Positions 33,462 to 42,750 of a DNA stretch of 64,000 bases are shown piece by piece. Position 1 is the stretch's first letter; each line of letters starts with the position of its first letter. The position numbers were made by a program, and so were the translations under genes. The DNA is from Thermoplasmata archaeon (lineage in GTDB: Archaea; Thermoplasmatota; Thermoplasmata; Lutacidiplasmatales; UBA184). The stretch is from positions 35,735 to 99,734 of the forward strand of contig DAHUZP010000083.1 of the NCBI GenBank assembly GCA_027306505.1, given 5' to 3'. The notes under the pieces are model-generated. The model had not been told where the DNA came from. It made no database searches and was given only the letters and a program-made list of their open reading frames with translations.

Positions 33462-34406
33462 TCAACCCGGGGCGAGGTCCAGGGCGAGGGTGTCCATCGT
33501 CCATCGTTCCGTGAAGCCCGCGTCGAGCAGGGAGCGAAGGGCCTCGGTCGCGTAGGCGGGGACCTCGCAGACCACCTCCCGGGCCCCGGAGGCCCGCAGC
33601 CAACCGAGGGCAGAGCGGAGGAGCCCGTTCCTCTCCTCGGCGCTCGAGCTCGGGGCGAGCAGTGGAGCGCTGAGATGTCCCGCCTCCTGAGGCGTGGTGA
33701 AGTTCGCGCGGACGTACCCGGTCGGGGCCCCTGGGGGCCCGGTGCACCAAGCGCCTGAGGTGGAGACCATCACGCTCTGCAAGTAGCGGGGAGGGGCGAT
33801 CCAGGACCGCTCCACGACAAGGATCGGGCGCACCTCGGGCGGTTGCTGGGCGGTGTACATCTCGAGGAGCGTGCCCAGGTCCGAGCCGACCATGGGTCGT
33901 ACGGAACCGGTCGCCGCAGGAGGGGCAGGGGGAGGGTCGAGGGTACGGGACACCCAGTGCTGGACGCGGAGGGGCCGGTAGCCGCGCTTGAGATAGAGGC
34001 GGCGCGCCACCTCGTTGTGGGACAGGACGTCCAGGACCGCCCAGCGCCGCCTCCTCCGTCGGCAGGCCCCCTCGGCCCGCCCCAGGAGCTTCGACGCGAT
34101 CCCTTGGCCCCGGAAGGCGGGATCGGTCATGACCGCCGCGATGTACCCGTGCGTTCGCTGGAAGAACAGGAAGGTGGTCCCGACGATCTTCCCGCCCTCC
34201 TCGGCGACGTAGAGATGCACCGGCGGTCGTCCGAGGGCACGGAGGAGGGCGAGCACCCATCCGGCCGGGAAACGGAACGAACGGTCCACGACCTCCTGGA
34301 AATGGGAGGCGTCCCACCCCTGCAAGGAGAGCTCCTGCCCGAAGTTGAGCTGCATCTCCCGCGAGACCTCGGGAGCGTCCCCGCGGCGGAACTCTCGAAG
34401 GATCAC
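33462..34406 (-). CDS. GNAT-family N-acetyltransferase, possibly tandem
   Basis: A 314-residue protein. The N-terminal half is a clear GNAT domain: MILREFRRGDAPEVS, a KIVGTTFLF strand and the acetyl-CoA motif AVMTDPAFRGQGIASKLLGRAE with R/QxGxG/A pattern. The second half (from about residue 165, SVRPMVGSDLGTLLEMY) repeats GNAT-like secondary structure without a clear CoA motif. It starts with an ATG overlapping the HEAT protein stop by 4 bp. Substrate unknown; the context of a HEAT scaffold and a glycosyltransferase-like protein suggests modification of a protein or sugar. Confidence 0.85.
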   Translation of the reverse strand: MILREFRRGDAPEVSREMQLNFGQELSLQGWDASHFQEVVDRSFRFPAGWVLALLRALGRPPVHLYVAEEGGKIVGTTFLFFQRTHGYIAAVMTDPAFRGQGIASKLLGRAEGACRRRRRRWAVLDVLSHNEVARRLYLKRGYRPLRVQHWVSRTLDPPPAPPAATGSVRPMVGSDLGTLLEMYTAQQPPEVRPILVVERSWIAPPRYLQSVMVSTSGAWCTGPPGAPTGYVRANFTTPQEAGHLSAPLLAPSSSAEERNGLLRSALGWLRASGAREVVCEVPAYATEALRSLLDAGFTERWTMDTLALDLAPG

Positions 34407-36058
34407 GGTCGACCCTGGGGCCCCGGCCGAGGGGCTCCCCCCGCACCGCGTGGTGTCGCGGATCGAGCGGAGGGCCGGTCCGTCGCCACGTCGAACGGAC
34501 CGACGTCAGGGAACCTCAGACGGACCAGGTCCTCCCGGGTGAGGGAAGCGCGGTGGCGCAGCGGCTCCATCCGAGGGAGCACCGGGGCCCTCGTTCGGAA
34601 GGGGGGAGGCGTGCGCTCGAGAGCGGACTCCATCGCCTTGCGGATCCGCTCCACCTCGCTCGCGGAAACGTGCCGTGCGTAGCGGGCGAGGGTCAGCAGC
34701 AGCGTGTCGAAGAGCGTCCGGTGCGAGTCGCTCACCAGGCGCACGGCGCCCTCTCCCTCTGCGAGCACCGCGGTGCCTTCCTCGGAGGGTTTCGCCCCGG
34801 GAGCGGGAGGACCGCCGCTCACGAGACGGGGATCGACGCTCGCCTCCTCGAGCATGTGCAGCAATCGGGTGACCGAGCCCGGGTCCCGAACGTGTCCCAG
34901 CGCCCAGGTGGCGCCCAGGCGGACCTCTCCGTCGCTGTCGCTCAGCCGCGCTCGAAGCGCGGGCCCGGACCGGGAGGAGGGGAGATAGCCGAGGCCGATC
35001 GCGGCCCCGCGTCGCACCAGGGGCTCAGGGTCGCCCAGGAGCTCGATGAGCGTCGGGAGGTCCCCCCTTCGTCCGAGCTTCCCCAGCGCTTCCGCCGCGG
35101 CGGCCCGAACGGTCCGGTGGGAGGAGGCGAGCTGTTGCCGCACGCGAGCGGCCGCCGGGCGTGCGCGCATCTCCCCCAGAGCGTAGAGAGCGCAGACCAC
35201 GGTCCACGGCGTTCGCTCCTCCAGGGCCCCTACGAGCAGGGGAAGGCCCCGACGGTCCCCGATCTTCCCGAGCGCGACCAAGTAGGCCGGCCGGACCCAG
35301 CTGTCCTCCTGGGGATATCGTCGCAGGAGCGTCGGGACCGACCCTCGGTCCCTCCGGCGTCCCAGGACCACGGCGGCCGCGATCCGGACCCGGTCCGCTT
35401 CGTCGTCCAGGCGGGGCCGCACCTCGTTGGAGACGTTCGGTCCTCCCAGGTGGCCGAGCGCAAGCAGGGCGTCCCGCCGGACCCGGTCGGAAGGGTCGTC
35501 CAACGCCGAGAGGAGGAACGGACGGGCCCGAGGGTCGCGGAAGCGACCGATCGCGGTCACGACACTGTAGCGGACCTGGTCGTCCGGGTCGCGGAAGAGC
35601 TCGAGGAGCGTCCCCTGGGCGTGCGGGCGGTTCAGGCACCAGAGCGCCCAGGCCGCGTGGACCCGGACGATGGGCTCCGGGTCCTTGAGCGCCCGGGAGA
35701 GCGCGGGCACCGCCCGGGGGTCACAGATGACCCCCAGCGCCTCGGCGGCCGCTGCCCGGACCTGCGGGCTCGGGTCCTCCAGGAGGGGCAGCAGGTGGGG
35801 CACCGCCCGGGTCTCCCCGTGACGACGGAGCACCCAGGCGGAGGCGACCCGGAGGGCCGGCCGGGGGGAGGCGAGCGCCTCGATCAGAGGGGAAGGGTCC
35901 GGAAGCGGAGGGCCCTCTCCCAGCGCCTGGAGCGCGGCGAGCTGTTCCTCCGGGCGACCGTGCCGCAAGCGGTGGAGCGAGCGTTCCGTGTGGACGGACG
36001 TGCCCTTCGTACCCGCCGGAGCCCCGCCGTCCGTCCGGGGTGGGGTCGAGCCGGGCAT
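34403..36058 (-). CDS. HEAT-repeat protein (PBS lyase HEAT-like)
   Basis: A 551-residue solenoid of about 11 HEAT repeats of 30-31 residues between about 40 and 410, with the repeating pattern VRxxAAxALGxxxDPRAVPxLxxxLxDPxPxV. Examples are VRAAAAEALGVICDPRAV and VRVHAAWALWCL. The last 130 residues differ, with a helical segment TLFDTLLLTLARYARHVSASE. Such proteins act as scaffolds or maturation factors; there are no phycobilins here. It is the first gene of a HEAT/GNAT/glycosyltransferase-like operon and has a TATA-like CCTTAAGG about 33 bp before its ATG. Confidence 0.9.
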   Translation of the reverse strand: MPGSTPPRTDGGAPAGTKGTSVHTERSLHRLRHGRPEEQLAALQALGEGPPLPDPSPLIEALASPRPALRVASAWVLRRHGETRAVPHLLPLLEDPSPQVRAAAAEALGVICDPRAVPALSRALKDPEPIVRVHAAWALWCLNRPHAQGTLLELFRDPDDQVRYSVVTAIGRFRDPRARPFLLSALDDPSDRVRRDALLALGHLGGPNVSNEVRPRLDDEADRVRIAAAVVLGRRRDRGSVPTLLRRYPQEDSWVRPAYLVALGKIGDRRGLPLLVGALEERTPWTVVCALYALGEMRARPAAARVRQQLASSHRTVRAAAAEALGKLGRRGDLPTLIELLGDPEPLVRRGAAIGLGYLPSSRSGPALRARLSDSDGEVRLGATWALGHVRDPGSVTRLLHMLEEASVDPRLVSGGPPAPGAKPSEEGTAVLAEGEGAVRLVSDSHRTLFDTLLLTLARYARHVSASEVERIRKAMESALERTPPPFRTRAPVLPRMEPLRHRASLTREDLVRLRFPDVGPFDVATDRPSARSATPRGAGGAPRPGPQGRP

Positions 36059-36086
36059 CGTCCTTCGCGGTCGAGGGGAGCTGGCC

Positions 36087-36094
36087 CCTTAAGG
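36087..36094 (-). promoter_or_regulatory. TATA-like element for the HEAT operon
   Basis: Palindromic CCTTAAGG, 29-36 bp before the ATG at 36058. Confidence 0.45.
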
Positions 36095-36153
36095 GCGCGT
36101 CGCAGCCTCAGGAACGAGGGGAGCCGCCCCGGGCGGAGGCGGGACGGAGAAGT

Positions 36154-36161
36154 CCTAAATA
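36154..36161 (+). promoter_or_regulatory. TATA-like element for the ferredoxin gene
   Basis: CCTAAATA, 35-42 bp before the ATG at 36196. Confidence 0.5.
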
Positions 36162-36195
36162 CGACATTGAGGTCAGGCGGTCGTTCGGGGCGAAT

Positions 36196-36474
36196 ATGGT
36201 AACCGTAGACATCCAGACCGAGAAGTGCACGGGTTGCGCGCACTGCCGTGACGTCTGCCCAGTGAACGTCTTCGAGCTCAGGCCCACCTCCGAGTTCCCT
36301 GGCATGGTGGACGACCCCGCGGTCGCGGCGAAGTTCCGCTTCCGGGGCGAGAAGTCGGTCGCCGTGAACGGTCCTGAGTGCATCGTGTGCGAGGCCTGCC
36401 TCTTCGAGTGCGAAGGGGAGTGCATCGACATCACCGACGACGAAGGGAACGTCCACCACTCCACCTACAAGTAG
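36196..36474 (+). CDS. 2x[4Fe-4S] ferredoxin-like protein
   Basis: A 92-residue iron-sulfur protein. The first cluster set is CTGCAHCRDVCP (near residues 11-22), with a hydrophobic insert up to about 60, then the second set CIVCEACLFECEGECIDI, acidic at the C-terminus. Length and spacing fit the ferredoxin-like/FixX-type group that hands electrons to flavoproteins rather than the short clostridial type at 3560-3751. It is transcribed alone from its own TATA-like promoter; the ATG was chosen on promoter position, since the upstream open frame contains the promoter. Partner unknown. Confidence 0.9.
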   Translation: MVTVDIQTEKCTGCAHCRDVCPVNVFELRPTSEFPGMVDDPAVAAKFRFRGEKSVAVNGPECIVCEACLFECEGECIDITDDEGNVHHSTYK

Positions 36475-36594
36475 AGCGGAACCCGCCCTCGTTCCCTCCG
36501 CCCATCCTTCGGCGAGCGGAAGCGCCGCTTTCTCGCGGCGCAAGGACGCGCCCCTCTCCGTTGGAGCGGCGCCCTAGGGCGGTCCGACCCCCGT

Positions 36595-37536
36595 TCACGA
36601 ACGGGACATGGGGGGCAGCGGGGGCGGCGGCGGGGGGTGGGACCACGTCGACGACGACGGGAGGGGAGCGGAGGAAGAGCCCATGGAGGCTGAGGTCGGG
36701 GAGGCGCTGACCATCCCCAGGTACCGGGGGTTCACCAGCCCCGGCACCACTTGACCGGTGGTCGCGTAGCGGTAGAGGGCGGTGGTGAGCACGCCTTCCG
36801 CGGCGGAGGACAGGATCGCCATGAAGATCACCACCGCGACGCCCGCGAGGACCATCACGAGCCCCAGGACCACCGAGAGCTGGATCGCGAAGTAGACCCC
36901 GGCCACGATGAGCACGATGCCGAGGACGAACCCCGCGCCCAGGAGGAGGCCCAGGACGATGTTCGACAGGAAGGTCCGGCCGAAGTGGTGGAAATACAGG
37001 CTGCCGGAGCGCTTGAGGCTCGACCAGGCCCCCAGCTGCTCGAACATGATCACGGGGAGGACGAAGTAGGTGAGGACCCCCCAGGAGAGGGAGGCCGCCA
37101 TGCCGATGATCGCTCCGACGAGCCCCCTCGACCGGGAGGTGAGCGCGCGGATGATGAGCATGACCGTTCCGGCGATGAGGGCCCAAGCGACGAGCTTCCC
37201 CGCCCTTCCCCGGGCTGCCGCCATCCCGTCGGCGAACCTCGGCTGTCCGCCGTTGAGCTTCATCATCGCGGCACCGACCAGGGCGCCGTGGAAGTAGATC
37301 GAGACGATCCAGAGGATGAAGTACAGGGCGAGCGCCATCGCGCCCACCACGATCTGGAAGGTCGACCCCGTCAGGTGCGACCAGAAGACGACCCCGAAGA
37401 ACCCCACGGCGAAGAGCACGATGATCCCGATCGCCGCGAGCCCCGAGACGAGGGGGAAGACCAGGAGCGCCTTGTCCTCCCGGATCGTCCGGAACGCGGT
37501 CTTGGTGAGCTGCCAGGAATCCCCGAAGGTCCCCAT
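36595..37536 (-). CDS. DUF6159-like multi-pass membrane protein
   Basis: A 313-residue protein with six hydrophobic helices, starting at MGTFGDSWQLTKTAFRTIRED, the usual opening of this family of glycerophosphodiester-type membrane-domain proteins. Helices are seen at about 25-50, 60-85, 110-130, 138-165, 190-215 and 220-250, with the loop GAWSSLKRSGSLYFHHFGR conserved in type. The last 40 residues are Ser/Pro-rich and cytoplasmic or disordered. A minus-strand CTTATGG lies about 35 bp before the ATG. Function unknown. Confidence 0.8.
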   Translation of the reverse strand: MGTFGDSWQLTKTAFRTIREDKALLVFPLVSGLAAIGIIVLFAVGFFGVVFWSHLTGSTFQIVVGAMALALYFILWIVSIYFHGALVGAAMMKLNGGQPRFADGMAAARGRAGKLVAWALIAGTVMLIIRALTSRSRGLVGAIIGMAASLSWGVLTYFVLPVIMFEQLGAWSSLKRSGSLYFHHFGRTFLSNIVLGLLLGAGFVLGIVLIVAGVYFAIQLSVVLGLVMVLAGVAVVIFMAILSSAAEGVLTTALYRYATTGQVVPGLVNPRYLGMVSASPTSASMGSSSAPLPSSSTWSHPPPPPPLPPMSRS

Positions 37537-37568
37537 GGGTCCGTGGTTCGGGAGGTTTGTGCTCCACC

Positions 37569-37575
37569 ATAAGGG
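37569..37575 (-). promoter_or_regulatory. TATA-like element for the DUF6159-like gene
   Basis: Minus-strand CTTATGG, 33-39 bp before the ATG at 37536. Confidence 0.4.
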
Positions 37576-37752
37576 CTCGGTGTATCCAGGAAAGACGGGT
37601 TCGGAACATCGACCGGGCGGGAGCGTGCGGCTCCGAGTTCCTGGCGCGGATGTCCCTCCCCGGGGGCACGCCCTTCGGAGGGGGTGCCGGGCGCCCGGGA
37701 CGGTCCCTTCCGGGGCGGTCCGCCGGCTATCGGTGGAATGCCCCCCGCCAGC

Positions 37753-37760
37753 CTCTTATA
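37753..37760 (+). promoter_or_regulatory. TATA box of the F-A-B-D-H-I ATP synthase operon
   Basis: CTCTTATA, 25-32 bp before the atpF GTG at 37785; predicts a leaderless message for the first gene, while later genes carry GGAGG-type sites. Confidence 0.55.
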
Positions 37761-37784
37761 GCCTGAAGCCCCGAGGCGACCGCC

Positions 37785-38132
37785 GTGCCCGCGGGGAAGT
37801 CCGAGGAGGGCAAACCTCCCGCTGTGATCGGAGAGCGCGAGCTCGTGATCGGCTTCCGGCTGATCGGGGTGAAGGACACGGTCATCACCGATGAGAAGAG
37901 CGCGGCCCGGGACTTCCAGAAGGTCTTCGAGTCCGGCATGCACAGCCTCATCCTCGCGAGCCGCAAGCTCCAGAACGGCCTGCCGGAGAGCCTGCGCCGC
38001 GCGGCCGAGCAATCCATCGATCCACTTGTTGTGTTCCTCCCGACCCCAGGGGCGGGAGAGGAGCCGGAGAGCGTCGCGGACCTCACCCGCAGGGTGCTAG
38101 GGGTCTCGCTGGACCGTCTCGCGTCTCCCTGA
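37785..38132 (+). CDS. atpF: A-type ATP synthase subunit F
   Basis: Central-stalk subunit F of the archaeal ATP synthase (115 residues). After a short polar N-terminus it shows ELVIGFRLIGVKDTVI and a Rossmann-like alternation with LILASRKLQNGLPESLR and DPLVVFLPTPG, ending in a C-terminal helix. It starts at a GTG positioned about 28 bp after the operon TATA box. It is first in the order F-A-B-D-(small ORF)-H-I; the canonical archaeal order places K-E-C before F, but here those three are elsewhere. Confidence 0.9.
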   Translation: MPAGKSEEGKPPAVIGERELVIGFRLIGVKDTVITDEKSAARDFQKVFESGMHSLILASRKLQNGLPESLRRAAEQSIDPLVVFLPTPGAGEEPESVADLTRRVLGVSLDRLASP

Positions 38133-38141
38133 TCCAAGTCC

Positions 38142-39908
38142 ATGACCGAACCCGTGGTCACCAAGGTATCCGGCCCTGTCGTCATCGCCGAAGGTCTCAC
38201 CGGCGCCCGCATGTTCGATGTCGTGCGTGTGGGCGAGCTCGGTCTCGTGGGGGAGATCATCCGCCTCGTCGAGGGCGATGCGACCGTCCAGGTCTACGAG
38301 GAGACCACCGGGATCCGCCCCGGTGACAAGGTCGAGAACACGGGGCAGGCCCTCTCCGTCGAGCTCGGACCCGGGCTGCTCAAGTCGATCTACGACGGCG
38401 TCCAGCGCCCGTTGGACGTCCTGAAGGCGGCCGGGGGCGACTTCATCGCACGCGGTTTCGTCACGAGCCCGCTCAACGAGAAGGTCGTCTGGGAGTTCAG
38501 CGCGACCAAGAAGGCCGGCGACAAGGTCCAGGGCGGCGACATCCTGGGCACGGTCCAGGAGACCCCCCTCATCCAGCACAAGGTCCTGGTGCCCCCGGGC
38601 GTCGGGGGCACGCTCAAGGAGCTCAACAGCGGGAAGTTCACCGTCCGGCAGACGATCGGTTCGGTCGACACCCCGAAGGGCAACGTTCCTCTCGGGCTCT
38701 CGCACAAGTGGCAGGTGCGCGTCCCCCGTCCCGTCTCGCGCAAGCTCCCTCCGCGGATCCCGCTCATCACGGGCCAGCGGGTCATCGACACGCTCTTCCC
38801 CCTCGCGAAGGGAGGTTCCGCGTGCATCCCCGGGGCCTTCGGGACCGGGAAGACGGTCACCCAGCAGCAGCTCGCCAAGTGGGCCGAGGCGGACGTCGTC
38901 GTCTACGTCGGCTGCGGGGAGCGCGGCAACGAGATGACGGAGGTGCTGACCGAGTTCCCGCACCTGGAGGACCCGAAGACGAAGCGGCCGCTCATGGAGC
39001 GGACCATCCTCATCGCGAACACCTCCAACATGCCCGTCGCCGCCCGGGAGGCGAGCGTCTACACCGGGATCACCCTCGCGGAGTACTACCGTGACATGGG
39101 GCTTGACGTGGCGCTCATGGCCGACTCGACGAGCCGATGGGCCGAGGCGCTGCGAGAGATCTCCGGACGTCTCGAAGAGATGCCCGGCGAGGAGGGCTAT
39201 CCCGCCTACCTCGGCCGCAAGGTGGCCGAGTTCTACGAGCGGGCAGGCCAGGTCGCGACGATCGGTTCCCCGGAGCGCACGGGCTCCATCTCGGTCATCG
39301 GGGCCGTGAGCCCCGCCGGCGGCGACACGAGCGAACCCGTCTCGCAGAACACCCTGAGGGCGACGCGCGTCTTCTGGGCTCTGGACTTCGGTCTCGCGAG
39401 CCGTCGGCACTACCCCGCGATCGACTGGCTGACGAGCTACTCGCTCTACACCGACGACCTCGCCTCGTGGTACGGGGAGAAGGTCGCGAAGGACTGGATC
39501 GACCTGCGCAAGGAGGCCCTGGAGATCCTGGACAAGGAGGCTGCGCTCAAGGAGATCGTGCAGCTGGTCGGCGCGGACGCGCTGCCGGAGAAGGAGAAGG
39601 CCATCCTGGACACCGCGAGGATGATCCGGGAGGACTACCTCCAGCAGAGCGCCTACGACGACATCGACACCTACGCGTCCATCGCGAAGCAGTACCGGAT
39701 GCTGAAGACCATCCTGGACTTCGGCCGCAAGGAACTGGACGCGGTGAGCAAGGGGGTCCAGGTGGCGAAGATCTCCCAGCTGCCCGCGCGCGTGAGCATC
39801 GCCCGGATGAAGACCATGAGCGAGAAAGGCGGGCTCGGCCCGATCGAGAGCGTTTCGAAGGACGCGACGACGCAGCTCGCCCAACTGATCAAGGAGGTCA
39901 GCCCATGA
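38142..39908 (+). CDS. atpA: A-type ATP synthase subunit A (catalytic)
   Basis: Catalytic nucleotide-binding subunit of the A1 head (588 residues). Features: N-terminal beta barrel [18 protein letters not shown], the non-homologous insert typical of A-type subunits, P-loop [12 protein letters not shown] (near 230), [16 protein letters not shown], and [33 protein letters not shown] switch region around residues 325-350. No intein is present. Its stop overlaps the atpB start by 4 bp (ATGA). Confidence 0.98.
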   Translation: MTEPVVTKVSGPVVIAEGLTGARMFDVVRVGELGLVGEIIRLVEGDATVQVYEETTGIRPGDKVENTGQALSVELGPGLLKSIYDGVQRPLDVLKAAGGDFIARGFVTSPLNEKVVWEFSATKKAGDKVQGGDILGTVQETPLIQHKVLVPPGVGGTLKELNSGKFTVRQTIGSVDTPKGNVPLGLSHKWQVRVPRPVSRKLPPRIPLITGQRVIDTLFPLAKGGSACIPGAFGTGKTVTQQQLAKWAEADVVVYVGCGERGNEMTEVLTEFPHLEDPKTKRPLMERTILIANTSNMPVAAREASVYTGITLAEYYRDMGLDVALMADSTSRWAEALREISGRLEEMPGEEGYPAYLGRKVAEFYERAGQVATIGSPERTGSISVIGAVSPAGGDTSEPVSQNTLRATRVFWALDFGLASRRHYPAIDWLTSYSLYTDDLASWYGEKVAKDWIDLRKEALEILDKEAALKEIVQLVGADALPEKEKAILDTARMIREDYLQQSAYDDIDTYASIAKQYRMLKTILDFGRKELDAVSKGVQVAKISQLPARVSIARMKTMSEKGGLGPIESVSKDATTQLAQLIKEVSP

Positions 39909-41320
39909 GCGCCTCCGCCATCCCGCCGGTGCCGGTCGACTACCGCACCATCGAGCGGATCGCGGGGCCGCTGCTCTTCGTCGAGGGCGTCTCCAACGCG
40001 GCCTACGGAGAGATCGTCGAGATCATGCTCCCGGACGGCACCCCCCGAACGGGCCAGGTGCTGGAGTCCCGGCGCGGGCTCGCGATCATCCAGGTGTTCG
40101 GCCCCACGCTCGGGATGAACGAGACGGAGACCACCGTGAAGTTCTCCGGCGAGGTCGCCCGGCTCGCCTGCTCCGACGAGATGCTGGGACGCGTCTTCGA
40201 CGGCCTGGGACAGCCCCGCGACGGCGGGCCGAAGATCGTCTCGAAGGAGAAGTTCGAGATCGTAGGGAACGCCATGAACCCGTACTCCCGGGACCAACCC
40301 TCGGAGTTCATCCAGACGGGGATCAGCGCCATCGACGGGATGAACACCCTGGTCCGCGGCCAGAAGCTCCCCATCTTCTCGGGTGCGGGGATGCCCCACA
40401 ACCAGGTGGCGGCCCAGATCGTCCGTCAGTCGAAGGTGCTGAACTCCTCGGAGAACTTCGCGGTGGTGTTCGGTGCGATGGGGATCACGAGCGAGGAGGC
40501 GAACTACTTCCTTCGCGAGTTCGAGAACACCGGAGCCCTGGAGCGGACCGTGGTGTTCATGAACATCTCCTCGGACCCTGCGATGGAGCGGGTGATCACG
40601 CCCCGCATGGCGCTCACCACGGCGGAGTTCCTCGCCTACGAGCGGAGCATGCACGTGCTGGTCGTGCTGACCGACATGACGAACTACTGCGAGGCGCTCC
40701 GAGAGATCTCGGCCGCCCGTGAGGAGGTCCCGGGGCGGCGCGGCTATCCTGGGTACATGTACACCGACCTTGCGCAGATCTACGAGCGGGCCGGGAGGAT
40801 CAAGGGCCGGAAGGGCTCGATCACCCAGTTCCCGATCCTCACGATGCCGGCCGACGACCGGACGCACCCGATCCCCGACCTCACCGGCTACATCACCGAG
40901 GGACAGACGGAGATGGGGCGTGACCTGCACCGGAGGGGCATCTACCCCCCGATCGACGTCTCGCTCTCCCTCTCGCGGCTCATGTCCCTGGGGATCGGCA
41001 AGGGCAAGACCCGGGAAGACCACTCCGGGCTCAAGGACCAGCTCTTCGCGAGCTACGCCGAAGGGAAGGACCAGCGCGCCCTCTCCCAGATCGTCGGAGA
41101 GGAGGCGCTCACGCCCGAGGGCCGGATCTACCTGCGCGTCGCGGAGAAGCTCGAGAAGCGCTTCATCAACCAGGGGTACGACGAGGACCGGAGCATCGAG
41201 GACACGCTCTCCATCGGCTGGGACGTCCTGGCGGAGCTCCCCGAGCGCGAGCTCAAGCGCATCAAGCCCGAGTACGTCCAGAAGTACCGCAAGACCGCGC
41301 CGGCAGCGGGGACCCGGTAG
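39905..41320 (+). CDS. atpB: A-type ATP synthase subunit B (regulatory)
   Basis: Non-catalytic nucleotide-binding subunit of the head (471 residues). It starts at the ATG overlapping atpA, with GGAGGTCA just upstream. Features include [57 protein letters not shown] in place of a P-loop, as expected for subunit B, and [33 protein letters not shown] sequence near residue 260. The C-terminal helical domain is complete. Confidence 0.98.
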   Translation: MSASAIPPVPVDYRTIERIAGPLLFVEGVSNAAYGEIVEIMLPDGTPRTGQVLESRRGLAIIQVFGPTLGMNETETTVKFSGEVARLACSDEMLGRVFDGLGQPRDGGPKIVSKEKFEIVGNAMNPYSRDQPSEFIQTGISAIDGMNTLVRGQKLPIFSGAGMPHNQVAAQIVRQSKVLNSSENFAVVFGAMGITSEEANYFLREFENTGALERTVVFMNISSDPAMERVITPRMALTTAEFLAYERSMHVLVVLTDMTNYCEALREISAAREEVPGRRGYPGYMYTDLAQIYERAGRIKGRKGSITQFPILTMPADDRTHPIPDLTGYITEGQTEMGRDLHRRGIYPPIDVSLSLSRLMSLGIGKGKTREDHSGLKDQLFASYAEGKDQRALSQIVGEEALTPEGRIYLRVAEKLEKRFINQGYDEDRSIEDTLSIGWDVLAELPERELKRIKPEYVQKYRKTAPAAGTR

Positions 41321-41364
41321 GTCCGATCGGCACCGGAACGACCGAGGGAGGAGGAGAGCGCCAG

Positions 41365-42084
41365 ATGCCGGGCGAGGTCATCCGCCCCACCCGCATCGAG
41401 CTCATCCGGGCGAAGCGCCGGATCGTCCTCGCGAAGAAGGGGCTGAACCTGCTCAAGCTCAAGCGGGCCGCGCTCATCTTGGAGTTCCGGACCATTGCGA
41501 AGCAGGCGCTCGAGCTTCGGGGCGACCTCCGCAAGCGCTTCGAGGAGGGCTACGACGCGATCCGGAAGGCGGAGATGAACGAGGGCCCGATCCGTCTCGA
41601 GAACATCTCCATGATGCTCCCCGCTCTCGCCCCGATGACGGTGCAGAGCCGGAACGTGATGGGCGTGCGGACCCCCTCGCTGCAGGGGGAGAAGTTCTCC
41701 CCGAAGCAGGCGAGCGCGCTCCTCCACCTTCCCACGAGCGTGGACGAGTCGCTGCGCCGATACCAGGAGATCTACCGCGTGGTGCTGGACGTCGCGGAGA
41801 AGGAGAACGCCATGCGGAGGCTCCTGCACGAGATCGACAAGACCAAGCGGCGGGCGAACGCGATCGAGAACGTGGTGCTTCCCCAGCTCCAGGGGACCGT
41901 CCGTTACATCAAGTTCCGTTTCGACGAGATGGAGCGAGACTCCTTCGCGATGCTCAAGACCGTGAAGCGCAAGATGGAGCGCGAGGCGACCGAGCACGCG
42001 AAGGCGGCCGAAGCGGGGGAGGCCTCCTCCCCATCCGAGGTCCGCCCGCGGGTCCGCCGGGAGGTGGCCGATGTGGCGGCTTGA
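41365..42084 (+). CDS. atpD: A-type ATP synthase subunit D
   Basis: Central rotor-shaft coiled-coil subunit (239 residues). The N-terminus PTRIELIRAKRRIVLAKKGLNLLKLKRAAL forms the first long helix, and the C-terminal RRANAIENVVLPQLQGTVRYIKFRFDEMERD the second; both are family signatures (seen as RRxNAxE and P-x-L-x-x-T-x-R-Y-I). A GGAGGAGGA ribosome-binding site precedes the ATG. The 3' end overlaps a 44-codon ORF by 14 bp. Confidence 0.96.
   Translation: MPGEVIRPTRIELIRAKRRIVLAKKGLNLLKLKRAALILEFRTIAKQALELRGDLRKRFEEGYDAIRKAEMNEGPIRLENISMMLPALAPMTVQSRNVMGVRTPSLQGEKFSPKQASALLHLPTSVDESLRRYQEIYRVVLDVAEKENAMRRLLHEIDKTKRRANAIENVVLPQLQGTVRYIKFRFDEMERDSFAMLKTVKRKMEREATEHAKAAEAGEASSPSEVRPRVRREVADVAA
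42059..42066 (+). promoter_or_regulatory. Shine-Dalgarno for the 44-codon ORF
   Basis: GGGAGGTG ending 4 bp before the ATG at 42071, inside the end of atpD. It matches the operon's other internal ribosome-binding sites and supports translation of the tiny ORF. Confidence 0.5.
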
Positions 42085-42205
42085 CATTCCCAACGAGCCC
42101 GCCTGGCGGTTCTGGCGGCTGCGCCGCGCCTTCGGCGTCGTCCGCATGGCCCTGGTGGGGGTCGTGATCGGTCTCATCGTGCACGTGCTCCAAACGGTGA
42201 TCTGA
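42071..42205 (+). CDS. 44-residue single-span membrane protein in the ATP synthase operon
   Basis: A tiny ORF between atpD and the H subunit. The peptide starts MWRLDIPNEPAWRFWRLRR, Trp/Arg-rich and amphipathic, then has one hydrophobic helix AFGVVRMALVGVVIGLIVHV and ends LQTVI. It overlaps atpD by 14 bp, has GGGAGGTG 4 bp upstream of its ATG, and is followed by the next gene after 28 bp. Positive residues before the helix predict a cytoplasmic N-terminus. It matches none of the standard A-ATP synthase subunits; it could be an assembly or regulatory microprotein. Conservation across relatives would decide. Confidence 0.6.
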   Translation: MWRLDIPNEPAWRFWRLRRAFGVVRMALVGVVIGLIVHVLQTVI

Positions 42206-42233
42206 GGCGCGAGGCGAAGAGGAGGGCAGGAAC

Positions 42234-42698
42234 ATGTCGAGCAAAGCGAACCCGGGGACCGCGTCCCTTGCGGCGATCAACCCGGAGGCCGTCGCGGGCC
42301 TCAAGAAGCTCAAGGAGACCGAGGCCACCTGGCAGAAGCGTCTGGAGGAGGCCCGGACCCGCGGGGAGACGAAGATCAAGTACGCCCAGGCGGCCCGTGA
42401 CCGGTCCGTCGCGGACGCCCAACGTGCGGCCGAGGAGGCCCGGGGCCAGCGGCTCCGCGAGGCGAGGAGCCAGGCGGAGACGGAGGCCAAGCGCATCCTC
42501 GAGGAGGCCCGGGCCTCGCTGGCACCCCTCGGGAACCTGAGCGGGAGCGAGATCGACGCCCGCATGGAGGACGTCCTCTCCGCCATCTTCGGGGACCTGC
42601 GCTCCGCCGCTCCCGCCGCCCGCAAGGGCACGGAGGGCGGCCCCCGCACCACCGCCCCCCCGAGCAAGAGCGGCGCGGCCGCGGTCCCCGCACGCTGA
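42234..42698 (+). CDS. ahaH: A-type ATP synthase subunit H (peripheral stalk)
   Basis: A 154-residue coiled-coil protein in the place of the G/H peripheral-stalk subunit. Residues about 20-105 are a continuous charged helix rich in Ala, Glu and Arg (LKKLKETEATWQKRLEEART, then AQRAAEEARGQRLREAR), the right-handed coiled coil expected to pair with subunit E. The C-terminal 45 residues are low complexity. It has GGAGGGCAGG before the ATG and lies directly before atpI, as ahaH does in canonical clusters. Identified by position and composition more than by motif. Confidence 0.85.
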   Translation: MSSKANPGTASLAAINPEAVAGLKKLKETEATWQKRLEEARTRGETKIKYAQAARDRSVADAQRAAEEARGQRLREARSQAETEAKRILEEARASLAPLGNLSGSEIDARMEDVLSAIFGDLRSAAPAARKGTEGGPRTTAPPSKSGAAAVPAR

Positions 42699-42750
42699 GC
42701 GACGTCCAGTTCAACGATCGGAGAGCACGGGAGGAGGTCGAAGCGCAGCC

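Noticed and set aside
33412..34446. Upstream extension of the glycosyltransferase-like frame to base 34446
   Set aside because: It runs through the GNAT gene in another frame with Arg/Pro-rich shadow composition; the GTG at 33411 is the sensible start.
38097..39884. A 595-codon minus-strand frame opposite atpA
   Set aside because: Mirror of the atpA coding frame with typical shadow composition (Asp/Arg/Leu-rich) and no domain; atpA on plus is certain.
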